Source: CBFHSF01 sp965658445
GTDB taxonomy: Bacteria; Bacteroidota; Bacteroidia; Flavobacteriales; Schleiferiaceae
Reading direction: 5' to 3'
Length of the DNA: 64,000 nt
NCBI GenBank assembly: GCA_965658445.1
Contig: CBFHSF010000013.1
Span: 1-64,000 of the forward strand
Of the stretch, positions 52,065 through 61,700 are shown one piece after another; positions within the stretch are counted from its first letter, which is position 1, and each line of letters opens with the position of its first letter. Position numbers and translations under genes: made by a program. The notes under the pieces are model-generated. The model was not told the origin of the DNA, did no database searches, and worked only from the letters and a program-made list of their open reading frames with translations.

Positions 52065-53300
52065 TTAAGATACCGCTTTCAATTTCTGTAGAGTGCTCTT
52101 GTTGAGTTTTCCTTCCGCGTATTTGCGATCTACCGAGAACTTGTTCACACCTTCTTCTGAAGGCAAATCAAACATGGCATCCGTTAAGATGGCTTCACAG
52201 ATTGAGCGAAGTCCACGAGCTCCCAATTTGAATTCCATGGCCTTTTCAACCACAAAGTCGATGGCTTCTTCCTCAAAGACGAGTTCTATACCATCCATCT
52301 CAAAGAGCTGAATGTATTGTTTTATCAAGGCGTTCTTGGGTTCTACCAAAATTCTCTTCAACGTTTCGGCATCCAATGGATTGAGGTACGTCAAAACCGG
52401 CATCCTACCGATGAGCTCAGGGATCAATCCGAAGCTCTTTAAATCCGTTGGCGTCACGTACTGCAGCAGGTTGTCCATATCTACCTCCTCGCGAGTTCTA
52501 CCCCCTCCGTATCCAACGGTTTGTGTATTGAGGCGGTTGGCAATGTGACGCTTGATACCATCAAAGGCTCCGCCGGCTACAAAGAGAATATTTCGTGTGT
52601 CGATTTGAACAAACTTTTGATCCGGGTGCTTTCTTCCTCCTTGTGGCGGAACGTTTACAACGGTTCCTTCTAGGAGTTTTAGCATGGCCTGCTGAACACC
52701 TTCTCCCGATACATCTCGTGTGATGGACGGGTTGTCAGATTTGCGAGCGATCTTATCAATCTCATCAATAAAGACAATTCCATTCTGCGCAGCATCCACA
52801 TCGTAATTAGCAGCTTGCAATAAACGAGAGAGGATGGATTCAACATCTTCACCTACGTATCCCGCCTCCGTTAAAATCGTGGCGTCTACAATGGTAAAGG
52901 GAACGTTGAGGAGTTTGGCGATGGTGCGAGCTAGAAGGGTTTTACCGGTTCCCGTTTCACCCACCAAGATGATATTGGATTTTTCCAAGTCTAAAGACTC
53001 GGAGGTGTCGTGCTTTAATCTTTTGTAGTGGTTGTACACGGCAACCGCTAAGGTCTTTTTGGCATCGTCTTGTCCAATGACAAAGTCATTCAAAAAGCCT
53101 GCAATGTCCATTGGCTTGAGAAGTGTCACTTCCGATCCAAACTCATCGGAAGCCGAAGACAATTCTTCAGAAACTATCCCGTGAGCCTGCATGATACAAC
53201 GGTCACAAATATGGCCCGAAATACCTGCAATCAATACATTGGTATCCTTTTTATCCCTTCCGCAGAAAGAACATGAGAGTCCTTTTTCTTTTTCTTTCAC
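52065..53300 (-). CDS. clpX: ATP-dependent Clp protease ATP-binding subunit ClpX
   Basis: ClpX unfolds substrates and feeds them to ClpP. It has an N-terminal zinc domain (CSFCGRDKK, ICDRC), Walker A GETGTGKTLLART, Walker B VFIDEIDKIA, the pore loop GYVGEDVES and sensor-2 GARGLRSICE. The ClpP-binding loop IGRMP is seen. I use the GTG at 53300, giving 411 residues starting KEKEKGLSCSFC, as in the family. The frame extends to 53390, but that would place the clpP terminator hairpin inside the coding region. Confidence 0.95.
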   Translation of the reverse strand: MKEKEKGLSCSFCGRDKKDTNVLIAGISGHICDRCIMQAHGIVSEELSSASDEFGSEVTLLKPMDIAGFLNDFVIGQDDAKKTLAVAVYNHYKRLKHDTSESLDLEKSNIILVGETGTGKTLLARTIAKLLNVPFTIVDATILTEAGYVGEDVESILSRLLQAANYDVDAAQNGIVFIDEIDKIARKSDNPSITRDVSGEGVQQAMLKLLEGTVVNVPPQGGRKHPDQKFVQIDTRNILFVAGGAFDGIKRHIANRLNTQTVGYGGGRTREEVDMDNLLQYVTPTDLKSFGLIPELIGRMPVLTYLNPLDAETLKRILVEPKNALIKQYIQLFEMDGIELVFEEEAIDFVVEKAMEFKLGARGLRSICEAILTDAMFDLPSEEGVNKFSVDRKYAEGKLNKSTLQKLKAVS

Positions 53301-53352
53301 GATACTTTTGTTTTTAGGGGTGGATGGGTAAAGGTACGCATTACCCCCAGAA

Positions 53353-53384
53353 GATGAAAATGCCGCCCGCATAGCGGACGGCAT
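53353..53384 (-). terminator. Terminator of clpP
   Basis: ATGCCGTCCGC pairs with GCGGGCGGCAT around a 3-base loop (one G-T pair). TTTTCATCTT follows on the minus strand. It separates clpP from clpX. Confidence 0.75.
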
Positions 53385-53415
53385 GATCAATGTTTTGTTT
53401 CTCTGATTCTGAAGC

Positions 53416-54087
53416 TTACTTCGCTGCTTTGCGCTCTAAAACTTCATCAATCATTCCGTACTCTACGGCCTCTTGAGCAATCATCCAGTAATCTCTGTCA
53501 GAGTCAGCTTCTACCTTGTCAAAAGGCTGGCCTGAATGACTTGAGATGATGTTGTACAATTCCTCTTTGAGTTTAAGGATTTCCTTAAGAGTGATTTCCA
53601 TATCTGAAGCCTGACCTTGAGCACCTCCCATGGGCTGGTGAATCATCACACGAGAGTGTTTAAGCGCTGAGCGCTTTCCCTTGGTTCCCGCACAGAGAAG
53701 AACAGCTCCCATAGAAGCGGCAATTCCCGTACAGATTGTGGCTACATCAGGTGCTACCACTTGCATGGTATCGTAAATTCCCAATCCTGCATACACAGAC
53801 CCACCGGGTGAGTTCATGTAGATGCTGATGTCTTTCTTGGCGTCGGCTGACTCCAAGAACAACAACTGAGCTTGTACGATGTTAGCAACCTGATCATTGA
53901 TTCCTGTTCCCAAGAAGATGATTCTATCCATCATAAGACGAGAGAAAACATCCATTTGTGCTACGTTGAGCTGACGTTCTTCAATGATATATGGAGTCAT
54001 TGAGTTCTCTATGTATTTGTCTACGTAGAGACTCTGGATCCCCTGCCCTTTTACGGCGTATTTCTTAAATTCTTTTCCGAAATCCAT
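53416..54087 (-). CDS. clpP: ATP-dependent Clp protease proteolytic subunit ClpP
   Basis: ClpP forms the barrel-shaped serine protease. The 223-residue protein has the catalytic triad S125 (GIAASMGAV), H150 (RVMIHQPMGG) and D199 (SDRDYWM), plus the oxyanion region MNSPGGSVYAG. A propeptide of about 30 residues precedes the mature protein. It follows tig by 29 bases; tig-clpP is a common pair. Confidence 0.97.
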   Translation of the reverse strand: MDFGKEFKKYAVKGQGIQSLYVDKYIENSMTPYIIEERQLNVAQMDVFSRLMMDRIIFLGTGINDQVANIVQAQLLFLESADAKKDISIYMNSPGGSVYAGLGIYDTMQVVAPDVATICTGIAASMGAVLLCAGTKGKRSALKHSRVMIHQPMGGAQGQASDMEITLKEILKLKEELYNIISSHSGQPFDKVEADSDRDYWMIAQEAVEYGMIDEVLERKAAK

Positions 54088-54116
54088 GTTTTAGCTTTTG
54101 TCAAATTAACTAGGGA

Positions 54117-55466
54117 TTATCCCTTTTGTTCTGTAGCTAATTTAACAAATTCATCATAGGATACCTCTACTTCTTCTATCTTAAAAGTATTGAGGTAGTA
54201 CTCAAGCATTTTAGCTCCGTACAACTGCTCGTTTAGGCGCTGTACTTCTTCTTGATTCTTGAGAACGTTCATGGCAATTTTCGTTACCTCTTCGTCTTCC
54301 ATTCCTCCTTGACCGTACTGTGCCAATTGAGAGTTTACCAAGTTCTTAGTGTGGTTAACCAACTCTTCTTGTGTTACAGAAAGCTCTTGGTCCTTGATGA
54401 TTTTATTTTCGATCAATTGCCATTTAAGACCTTTTACCATTTTGGGGTATTCTGCGTCGATTTCGTCCGCAGAAATAGGATTCTCCCCGTTGGTTGTCAT
54501 CCACTTTTTAAGGAAGGTGTCAGGCAATTCAAATGAAGTTTTGTCAAGCAAGTAATCCGCAACAGAGTTCATAAAGTACTGGTCAGCGTCAGCTTTGTAC
54601 ATTTTCTCTGCTTCTTCTTTTACGCGAGCGCGGAATTCTTTTTCGTTTTTAACCGCTCCTTCACCGTAGATCTTGTCGAAGAACTCTTGGTTCATTTCGG
54701 CAGCTTCGATGCGAGTAACATTGGTCAAGGTAAACTGGAATTTACCATCCATAGCCTCCAAAGCAGAATCTGTAATTCCCAAAAGGCCTGCAGGGTTGAA
54801 TCCTTTTACGAATTCGGTTTTCGCGTTGATAGTGATTACGTCGTTAAGCGCTCCTTCTAGCAAAGACTTCTTGGCCTTGCCCTTTAGTGAAGAACCGGCA
54901 AACTGAGTAGTTTTCTCCAAACCACCTTCAACGATTTCCTTTCCGTTCATTTCAACGAAAGTTCCTTCGAACATATCAGTAGCTTCGAAAGTTTCCGGAG
55001 TAGACATCTTTCCGTAGCGCTTCGCCATATCTTCTACAAAGCGATCAACCGTTGCCTTATCAGCCACTACTTTGTTGTACTTGATTTTGTTCTTTCCAGA
55101 AATCTTTACGTCAAAAGCAGGAGCCAATCCCAATTCAAATTGGAATTCAAAGGTGTCTTGATTGTTCCAGTCGATAGAATCGTTGGCTACGGGAAGTGGA
55201 TTTCCCAAGATATCGATCTTCTCATCGGCGATGTATTTGTAAACGCCGTCTTGCAAAAGCTTGTTGATTTCGTCAATCATTACCGGCATGCGGTACTGCT
55301 TGTTGATCAATCCTGCAGGCACTTTACCCGGTCTAAACCCAGGGATGTTGGCCGTCTTCTTGTAATGGGCCAAGGTCTTATCAACCGTTTCCTTGTAGTC
55401 TTCTGGGGTTACCTGAATGGTAAGCACTGCATTTAGCTCGTCGATGTTCTTCTTGTTAAACTCCAT
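54117..55466 (-). CDS. tig: Trigger factor
   Basis: Trigger factor is the ribosome-bound chaperone. The 449-residue protein has the ribosome-binding signature GFRPGKVP in KKTANIPGFRPGKVPAGL near residue 42. A degenerate peptidyl-prolyl isomerase domain and the helical C-terminal arms follow (LLDKTSFELPDTFLKKW, then the QLYGAKMLEYYLNTF helix). The FKBP part lacks clear catalytic aromatics, as is common in Bacteroidota. Start is ATG 55466. Confidence 0.93.
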   Translation of the reverse strand: MEFNKKNIDELNAVLTIQVTPEDYKETVDKTLAHYKKTANIPGFRPGKVPAGLINKQYRMPVMIDEINKLLQDGVYKYIADEKIDILGNPLPVANDSIDWNNQDTFEFQFELGLAPAFDVKISGKNKIKYNKVVADKATVDRFVEDMAKRYGKMSTPETFEATDMFEGTFVEMNGKEIVEGGLEKTTQFAGSSLKGKAKKSLLEGALNDVITINAKTEFVKGFNPAGLLGITDSALEAMDGKFQFTLTNVTRIEAAEMNQEFFDKIYGEGAVKNEKEFRARVKEEAEKMYKADADQYFMNSVADYLLDKTSFELPDTFLKKWMTTNGENPISADEIDAEYPKMVKGLKWQLIENKIIKDQELSVTQEELVNHTKNLVNSQLAQYGQGGMEDEEVTKIAMNVLKNQEEVQRLNEQLYGAKMLEYYLNTFKIEEVEVSYDEFVKLATEQKG

Positions 55467-55711
55467 GGAGTATTCGCTTTAATTTTCGATTATTTCCTCT
55501 TTGTTTTGGATAATTTTTAAAAAAATATCCACTTTTTTTTCTTTGACTTTTTCCCTCAATCCGCTTTTTCAACTAAAACGTTACGCAAGTCTTGTTGAGC
55601 TTGGAAACCTGGAAATCCGCCTCCCCTTTTTTGGAGACCATTTTACCCGAAAAGCCGGATTTAATAGGGCTTAACGACTGATTATCAAATTGTCATCCTT
55701 TTCAAAAAGGG

Positions 55712-55742
55712 TTGCAAAGGTAGAAAAATTCATCTACTTTAG
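55712..55742 (+). promoter_or_regulatory. Promoter of the first SPOR outer-membrane protein gene
   Basis: TTG (55712-55714), 20 bases, then TACTTTAG (55735-55742), one mismatch from TAnnTTTG. The gene starts 25 bases later. Confidence 0.5.
55715..55722 (-). promoter_or_regulatory. -7 box, possibly of tig
   Basis: TACCTTTG on the minus strand matches TAnnTTTG perfectly. It lies inside the spacer of the opposite promoter, so the two promoters overlap. Confidence 0.4.
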
Positions 55743-55767
55743 AGGCACCAACTAAAGTTACTTAAAT

Positions 55768-56877
55768 ATGAAGTTACCACTACTTTCCAAGGGCTTGGCC
55801 CTTGTGGGCGGACTGATGCTGTGCAACAGTGTCGCCTCCGCGCAATCCGACAACTATTTTTCAATGTCACTTGATCTGGGAAACGCCTTCTTCTATGGCG
55901 ATAGAACAGACAAATCGTACCCATCCAATCGACCTAATTTTGCCATTTTGCCGCAAATAGGTTACCACGCAGGCAATACCTGGACGGTAACCGGTCAATT
56001 GGGAGCCGGTTTGATTTCCGGAAAAGATGAGGATGCTCACTTCCAGACTGCCTATGTAGAGCCTACTGTTTATTTTGGATACAACATCCTTACTCTTTTT
56101 GACAAAGACACTCGTTATGCTTTTGAACTAGAAGCGGGAGCGGGTTGGATGAGTTTTTTCACAGAAGTATATGACAATGGCACGGGAGAAATCATCTCAA
56201 AAATTCCAGGTGAAGGAACGGTAAGTCAATCTGCCTTTGGAATTTATGGTGCTAAGTTTAGAATGCCCGTTTCAAGAAGCGTCTCTATTAACTTGGGATA
56301 CGCAAACCGAGCTGTGGTCAACAATGATTGGATGGATGGACTTGCCTCAGATAAAGGAAACGACTCGTTTGGAGTTCTCTCGGCAGGGGTTACCTTTTCT
56401 TTCAATCAAAAACCCAAAAAGGGAGAGAAAATCGTAAACAAGTCCGAATACGAATCTCTGGTTTCTGAAAAGGACAACTTAAAAGCTGAGCTTGAAACAG
56501 AGCAAAACAAAAATGAGGCGGTTCTAAAAGAAAAGGACGCTCGCATTGCAGACTTGCAATCTCACATCGAGAATTTGAAGTCAATCCAACCGGTTACTTC
56601 TCAAGCACAAGCCACCAAAATTGAAACGACTAACCGCAATAATCAGGTAAAAACACAATACCACATTGTGGTGGGCAGTTTTTCTCAAGTAGAAAACGCA
56701 CAGAACTTTGTATCGGAAACCTTTAAAGGAGAAGAGTCAAAAATTAAAATTGTATTCTCAGAAGACACCAAACTATACCGTGTGGTTTATGAATCTACGG
56801 ATCAATACCAAGCGGCCAAAGAAGACGCTAGAAAACTAGCTCCTCGCATTCCTGATGCGTGGGTGGCTCAATTCTAG
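55768..56877 (+). CDS. Outer-membrane barrel protein with coiled coil and SPOR domain (paralog 1)
   Basis: The 369-residue protein has a signal peptide (cleavage near SVASAQ) and residues 30-215 form a beta-barrel-like region (MSLDLGNAFFYGDRT, TAYVEPTVYFGYN, YAFELEAGAGW). Residues 225-275 are a coiled coil (KSEYESLVSEKDNLKAELE). Residues 295-369 are a SPOR domain (QYHIVVGSFSQVENAQNFV), which in other proteins binds denuded peptidoglycan. It has the same length and layout as the next gene, 134 bases downstream, but has its own terminator. Confidence 0.82.
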   Translation: MKLPLLSKGLALVGGLMLCNSVASAQSDNYFSMSLDLGNAFFYGDRTDKSYPSNRPNFAILPQIGYHAGNTWTVTGQLGAGLISGKDEDAHFQTAYVEPTVYFGYNILTLFDKDTRYAFELEAGAGWMSFFTEVYDNGTGEIISKIPGEGTVSQSAFGIYGAKFRMPVSRSVSINLGYANRAVVNNDWMDGLASDKGNDSFGVLSAGVTFSFNQKPKKGEKIVNKSEYESLVSEKDNLKAELETEQNKNEAVLKEKDARIADLQSHIENLKSIQPVTSQAQATKIETTNRNNQVKTQYHIVVGSFSQVENAQNFVSETFKGEESKIKIVFSEDTKLYRVVYESTDQYQAAKEDARKLAPRIPDAWVAQF

Positions 56878-56921
56878 TCATCTCATTGTCTACATAATTG
56901 TACATATTCTAATTGGTGAGA

Positions 56922-56948
56922 AAGCCCCTTTTGCGAGGGGCTTTTTTT
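56922..56948 (+). terminator. Terminator between the two SPOR paralogs
   Basis: AAGCCCC pairs with GGGGCTT around 8 bases, followed by a T-run. The two paralogs are therefore probably separate transcripts. Confidence 0.8.
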
Positions 56949-57011
56949 ATCCCATTTTTCGGGGTCAGTCTTTTTTTCTAAATTGGCAAAAACTCATTAC
57001 CACAAACCAAT

Positions 57012-58121
57012 ATGAAAAGGTCTGCCCTAGGCGCATTCGCCACCCTTTGTATGTTACTATCCCCATTGGTATCTAAATCTCAATTTGTCAATAAATTAGG
57101 AATGTCCGTAGACGGCGGCATAGGACTTCTCTTTGGTGACATAACAACCAGAGAAGAGCCTGGCAACCGAATGAATTTAGCTTTCTCTGCTGGAGTCTCC
57201 TATTACATGGGCGATGCTTGGCGCTTTACGGCTCAATGGACCCAAGGGAATTTTGCAGGAGGTAACGGTTCCATGTTCTTTGAAACCTCATACATAGAAC
57301 CTTCTGCTATAGCAGCCTATGATTTGATGCCCCTCTTTGACAAAAAGTCCTCGTGGCTTTTGGAAGTTGAAGCGGGCTTGGGTTGGACGGCGTTTCATTC
57401 AACAGCCTACAACCAATCAGGAGGGAGAGTTCTTGCAAGAGTTCCCAACGAAGGAACTTATAGCAACACAGCATCTGGAATTTTTGGTGGAAAACTTGGA
57501 TACAGAATTCATGATAAAATTGATTTGCGCCTAGGTTACTCGCATAGAATTATGTGGGATAACGATTGGTTTGATGGACAGAAAAGTGGTGACGGAGATG
57601 ACCAATACGGTGCAGTGACCATTGGCGTTGCCTTTAGACTCAAGTCTGATGTTAAGAAGGGTGAGATGAAGGTAAAAGAGCGAGAGTATAAAACCTTGGT
57701 ATCGGAAAACAAGCAACTCAAAGACGAAGTGGAACTGGCAATGGTTGAGCATGAAGCCAATCTAAAAGCTAAGGACGAAACCATCGCTCAACTCCAATCT
57801 CGAATTGATAGCATGGAATCCTTACCCGCTGTAAATACGGCAAAAGAAGCGGCTGAACTGGAAAGAGAAGAGGCTCTTGATGGCGGAATCATGGAAAACA
57901 AATACCATGTAGTTATTGGATCCTTCAAGTCTCAAAACAACGCAGAAACCTATGTAGCAGAACAGTTTGCATCAGAGAAGGATAAAATCAGAATCATCTA
58001 TGTTCAAGACATGAAGATGTACCGCGTAATCTACAACTCCTACGATTCTTTCTACGATGCAAAGAGAGATATCGAAAAACTCAAAGACCGTGTGAAAGGG
58101 CTTTGGATTGTCAGATACTAG
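57012..58121 (+). CDS. Outer-membrane barrel protein with coiled coil and SPOR domain (paralog 2)
   Basis: The 369-residue protein is a tandem paralog of the preceding gene: signal peptide (LVSKSQ), barrel-like region (MSVDGGIGLLFGDITT, FFETSYIEPSAIAAYDL, WLLEVEAGLGWTAF), coiled coil (KEREYKTLVSENKQLKDEV) and SPOR domain (KYHVVIGSFKSQNNAETYV). Shared motifs include LxDKxxxxxxEVEAGxGW and a motif like NDWxDG in both barrels. The layout resembles a divisome- or septum-associated anchor, but function is not known. Confidence 0.82.
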   Translation: MKRSALGAFATLCMLLSPLVSKSQFVNKLGMSVDGGIGLLFGDITTREEPGNRMNLAFSAGVSYYMGDAWRFTAQWTQGNFAGGNGSMFFETSYIEPSAIAAYDLMPLFDKKSSWLLEVEAGLGWTAFHSTAYNQSGGRVLARVPNEGTYSNTASGIFGGKLGYRIHDKIDLRLGYSHRIMWDNDWFDGQKSGDGDDQYGAVTIGVAFRLKSDVKKGEMKVKEREYKTLVSENKQLKDEVELAMVEHEANLKAKDETIAQLQSRIDSMESLPAVNTAKEAAELEREEALDGGIMENKYHVVIGSFKSQNNAETYVAEQFASEKDKIRIIYVQDMKMYRVIYNSYDSFYDAKRDIEKLKDRVKGLWIVRY

Positions 58122-58142
58122 TCTAGGAAATTTGTAAATCAA

Positions 58143-58176
58143 AAGAGGGAATCCCGATGGGATTCCCTCTTTTTTT
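58143..58176 (+). terminator. Terminator after SPOR paralog 2
   Basis: AAGAGGGAATCCC and GGGATTCCCTCTT are perfect inverted copies around GAT, followed by six more T. Confidence 0.9.
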
Positions 58177-58220
58177 GGTCACATATCATGGTTACTGGTT
58201 AGATAGGAGCTTGAGTACTT

Positions 58221-58251
58221 GGTTGAAGAATCGGTTGAAGAATCGGTTGAA
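58221..58251. repeat. Tandem repeat GGTTGAAGAATC
   Basis: Two perfect 12-base units (58221-58232, 58233-58244) and a third partial unit GGTTGAA. Confidence 0.9.
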
Positions 58252-58296
58252 CCATTGATTGATCACTTGGGGTTACAATCGTTCTGCCATGGGTTC

Positions 58297-58462
58297 GCGT
58301 TGGTTTGCGATTGGCAAACGACTGAGTTGTTTTAAAGTTAGTTTGGTAATGGTAATCTAAGCGGGAAAACGCTTGTTTCTAATGATTTGGGGAACCTCGG
58401 ACCCTGTGTAGAAAGAGCCCGAGGCATATCCAAACTAACTTAAACATTCGCAAACCAAACGC
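58297..58462. repeat. Nested inverted-repeat element, candidate structured RNA or miniature element
   Basis: The outer arms GCGTTGGTTTGCGA (58297-58310) and TCGCAAACCAAACGC (58448-58462) pair over 14 bp with a single bulged A. Inside, TTTAAAGTTAGTTTGG (58331-58346) pairs with CCAAACTAACTTAAA (58430-58444), one A unpaired. The remaining centre folds into two hairpins: AAGCG/CGCTT (58359-58374) and CCTCGG/CCGAGG (58395-58424). The result is a branched structure of about 166 nt. The 5' arm can also fold alone as GTTTGC-GATTG-GCAAAC, a competing hairpin. No T-run follows on either strand. Confidence 0.6.
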
Positions 58463-58466
58463 TTAG

Positions 58467-58574
58467 CTATGAATCTTTTCTAGCATAGATTCTCCTTATG
58501 AGAATTGCACCAATGGCAAAACAAAGGATGGTCCAGAAGGAAAGTGTAATGACTGAAAATATCATCGCAATCAT
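58467..58574 (-). CDS. Small single-helix membrane protein ORF (35 residues)
   Basis: The minus-strand ORF begins ATG (58574) and ends TAG (58467). The product is a hydrophobic helix (MIFSVITLSFWTILCFAIGA) followed by a basic tail IRRIYARKDS, a positive-inside topology. The sequence is protein-like rather than random. It lies 153 bases after the ccsBA stop on the same strand and ends 4 bases before the nested repeat element. I do not recognise the family; it might be an accessory peptide of the cytochrome system upstream. Confidence 0.45.
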   Translation of the reverse strand: MIAMIFSVITLSFWTILCFAIGAILIRRIYARKDS

Positions 58575-58582
58575 GGCCTAAA

Positions 58583-58618
58583 GCGTAGGGTAAAACGAGT
58601 TTTAGTCATAACCTACGC
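58583..58618. repeat. Compound hairpin upstream of the small ORF
   Basis: GCGTAGG (58583-58589) pairs with CCTACGC (58612-58618), and inside TAAAAC-GA-GTTTTA (58591-58604) forms a second perfect hairpin. It could be a processing site or weak terminator between ccsBA and the small ORF. Confidence 0.55.
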
Positions 58619-58727
58619 CGTAAACGTAATGGACTTTTTGCAAGTGAACAATGATTGCGATGAGAATGTCAAGGGCCGTCTACTCATTGTCTTCGCATCC
58701 GAACTTTTGGGTTCTGAAACTGTGATT

Positions 58728-61700
58728 TTAGGAGGGATTCGGCGGTAAAACTTTCCGGCGGGAAGCAAAATAACCCCAAACCAAAGTTCCCAAAATAATG
58801 GCCACTGCATAGTAAACCCAAATTGGAATGGGAACGGGGTCTCCCGTGGCGTAGGAATGCAGTCCTGTGAGGTAATAGTTTACCCCAAAACTCGTCATCA
58901 CAATACTTCCAAAAGCCAATACACTGGTTGCGTTAAACCAATAGAATGAATTGGACAATGCAGGTACTAGGCGCAGGTGAAGGACAATGGCATACACCAT
59001 AATGCTGATGAGCGCCCAGGTTTCTTTCGGGTCCCACCCCCAGTAACGTCCCCAAGACTCATTGGCCCAAATTCCCCCCAGGAAGGTTCCGATGGTGAGC
59101 ATGTAAAGACCAATGGTCATACTGGCTTCATTGAGCAATGTTAACTCCCTTAAGGAGAGAGAAACGCGTTCGTTCTCCTTTCGCGTTGTGATCTTCAGCC
59201 ACATGGCAGTGAAGCCCAGAAGGGCACACAAGGCCAATGGAGCATAGCTTCCCACGATAATGGCAACATGAATCTTTAACCAGTACGACTTGAGTACCGG
59301 AACCAAATTGGTGATTTCTGGATTGAGCCAATCCAAGAAAGCGACAAAAAGCAAAGTACCTGCAAAGAGTGTTGACAGGGGCAAAATGAATTGGGTTCTC
59401 TTGTTGTACAGTATTCCAAAGAGGACGGTTGCCCAAGAAACCAAAATGATCATCTCATACCCATTACTCCAAGGCGGGTAATCGGCAATGTACCATCTGA
59501 GGATGAGGTTTAATGTTTGAAAGAGGAATAACACCACAGCGAGAGATACACCTATTTTACGGGCGATAACCAATCCTTTGGAAGGCGTAAACAACTGGAA
59601 AATTGCAAGAAGTAAAAGCAATACGCCAACCATCCAATACGAATAGAAGAGGTGAAGGTAAATTTTCGCTTTATTGTAAAAGAGCTCCGCCTTTACTCTG
59701 GATTCTGAGGGAACGATATCCTTCGCTAAGGTCTGTTGGAACGTTCCGATATAACCAAAAAGGCGCTCTACGGAAGACCAATCTCCCGTTTGATATGCAG
59801 TATCTGCCGCCATCTGAATGAGCGGGAAAATATTCTTTACAAAATTGGAATCCCCCGGTTCAAAGCCCATTAGGAAAGACTTATTAGAAAACCACTTGTT
59901 GTCAGGATCTCCGGGACGGGGGAAGATTTTTACATAGGAATCCGTCAGGGCTTGGTACAATATATTGAAGCGCTCATCCACCTTGATGACCTCCTCCATA
60001 TGTTGATTTCTCGCAGACGGCTTGGCTTGATGCGCCGTTTCGACCTCAGATTCCAAAATATAATTCCCTTCATCGTCAAAAAACTGAATTCCAGAGAGGT
60101 ATTCCGTTTGAGGATCGGCATTGAGAATTTCCAAAATGCGCTGCCCCTTTTTGGTGTCTATCTTAACCATGGGTGCTTGAATCCAAAATTGAGGCCTCTG
60201 GTGAATGGCAAAGAACAATTGGTTGGCATCCAAGGTGAGTTTTGTGGAATCGTAATCCAGGTGGAATTTAGTTTTCCCCGTCAGTTTTCTGGCCAACTCG
60301 GAGGCAAGCGTATTAACGGGTTTGATTCTCCCATCCATATCCTGAACCAACAAGCCACCAAAGACCTCCATGGTGGGCTTGGGATAAATAGCCGCCACCC
60401 TATCTACTGCAGGAGCAGCGGGTCCGCTCTGACCAAAACTCGCGATGGAAACAAAGGCGAGCAAACCGACCAAAGCCGCTTTTTTCTCTTTTATTCTTTT
60501 GAGGGATTCATTGAGGTAATGAAAGCGTGCATTCTTGGCAAAGAGGGACCACATCATTCCTCCAAAGAGCATGAAATAACCCAAATAGGTAATCCAAGTT
60601 CCCCACCAATCGTGGTTTACAGAGAGGACGGTTCCCAACTCGTCATTGTCATAGGACGCTTGAAAAAATCGAAAACCATTGTAATCCAACACGTTATTCA
60701 TAAAGATGTGATAGGGAAAAGTGGTTTCGCCATCAATAACCGTGAGATAACTAGAATATTCAGATGGACTGGTAGATCCCGGATAGCGAATGAGCACAAA
60801 ATCATCAAGCTTTAGAGAGAAACCCATGGGAATCTTGCGAGGAGCGACCTGAACGATAACGTCCGTACCTCCTAAGTTGATTTGCGATCCGCTGCTTCTA
60901 CCCGGAGCAACATCCAGAGCGAGCTCTTTGGTTTCATTTTGGGAAGTGATGGCAAAGAGCAATTTCCCCGGAAGGTTCTTTGCCTTCTTTGCGTCCTCAG
61001 AGGCCTTATACGTCACCTTTGCATGAGGATGAGAACTGCTCACCACAAAACTCAAATTTCCACTTCTATAAAGCGTTGCCAAACGAAGCGGCGCAATGGA
61101 ATCCGTGGCAATGACTCCCGTCTCACTGGTAGCCATGGTCATAAACTCTGTAGAAACCTTAGAGCTTACGCTTAGATCCCCCTCTTTTCCCATAATCTTT
61201 ACATCGGTATCTCTAGCAGAATTGAAACCAATGGTTCCCAAGGGAGAACTGATGATATCGCCATTTACGAGGTAATAATCTGCCCTCGCATTGGCCTCGG
61301 CAATTACAATGTGAAGAATGTGATCAGGGCCTTCCTCGATGACTTCCTCTGCCCCAGAAACATAGTCTGTAATTTCTACATGCGCAGAAACCTCATCTGT
61401 ACCCACGTCTTCAGAAAACGAAGGTGTGGTTAAGGCGGTAGCCGTAATTTTTTCAGAAACCCATTGATCATCCACCCAAACGGTGAGGTAGTTGTACTCA
61501 GAGAGGAGGTAGTCCTTGGACTCTCCTTCACGAATGTTCAACGTGCCTTCAAAACCTGTATATCGCGTTACAAAGGCACCGAGAATGGTCACAATAAATC
61601 CCAGGTGAAACAGTAGAATGGGCCATTTGGGCCTGCGCCACAAACCGTATTTTTTGATGTTGAGCGCGAAGTTTACTGCCAAGAGCGCCATCAACGCTTC

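Larger units (their letters stand above)
55467..55767. other. Divergent regulatory gap between tig and the outer-membrane protein gene
   Basis: The 301 bases hold a minus-strand -7 box TACCTTTG (plus 55715-55722), which would give tig a leader of about 240 bases, and a plus-strand promoter TTG-N20-TACTTTAG (55712-55742). The remainder of the tig leader is T-rich on the plus strand and shows no clear structured motif. Confidence 0.55.
58177..58727. other. Structured intergenic region between the SPOR paralogs and ccsBA
   Basis: The region holds a 12-base tandem repeat (58221-58251), a nested inverted-repeat element (58297-58462), a 35-codon membrane ORF on the minus strand (58467-58574) and a compound hairpin (58583-58618). 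The last 100 bases before the ccsBA stop show nothing recognisable. Confidence 0.7.

Noticed and set aside
53301..53390. Longer clpX start at TTG 53390 or ATG 53384
   Set aside because: The added residues would be encoded by the clpP terminator hairpin, and the family N-terminus begins just before the zinc cysteines.
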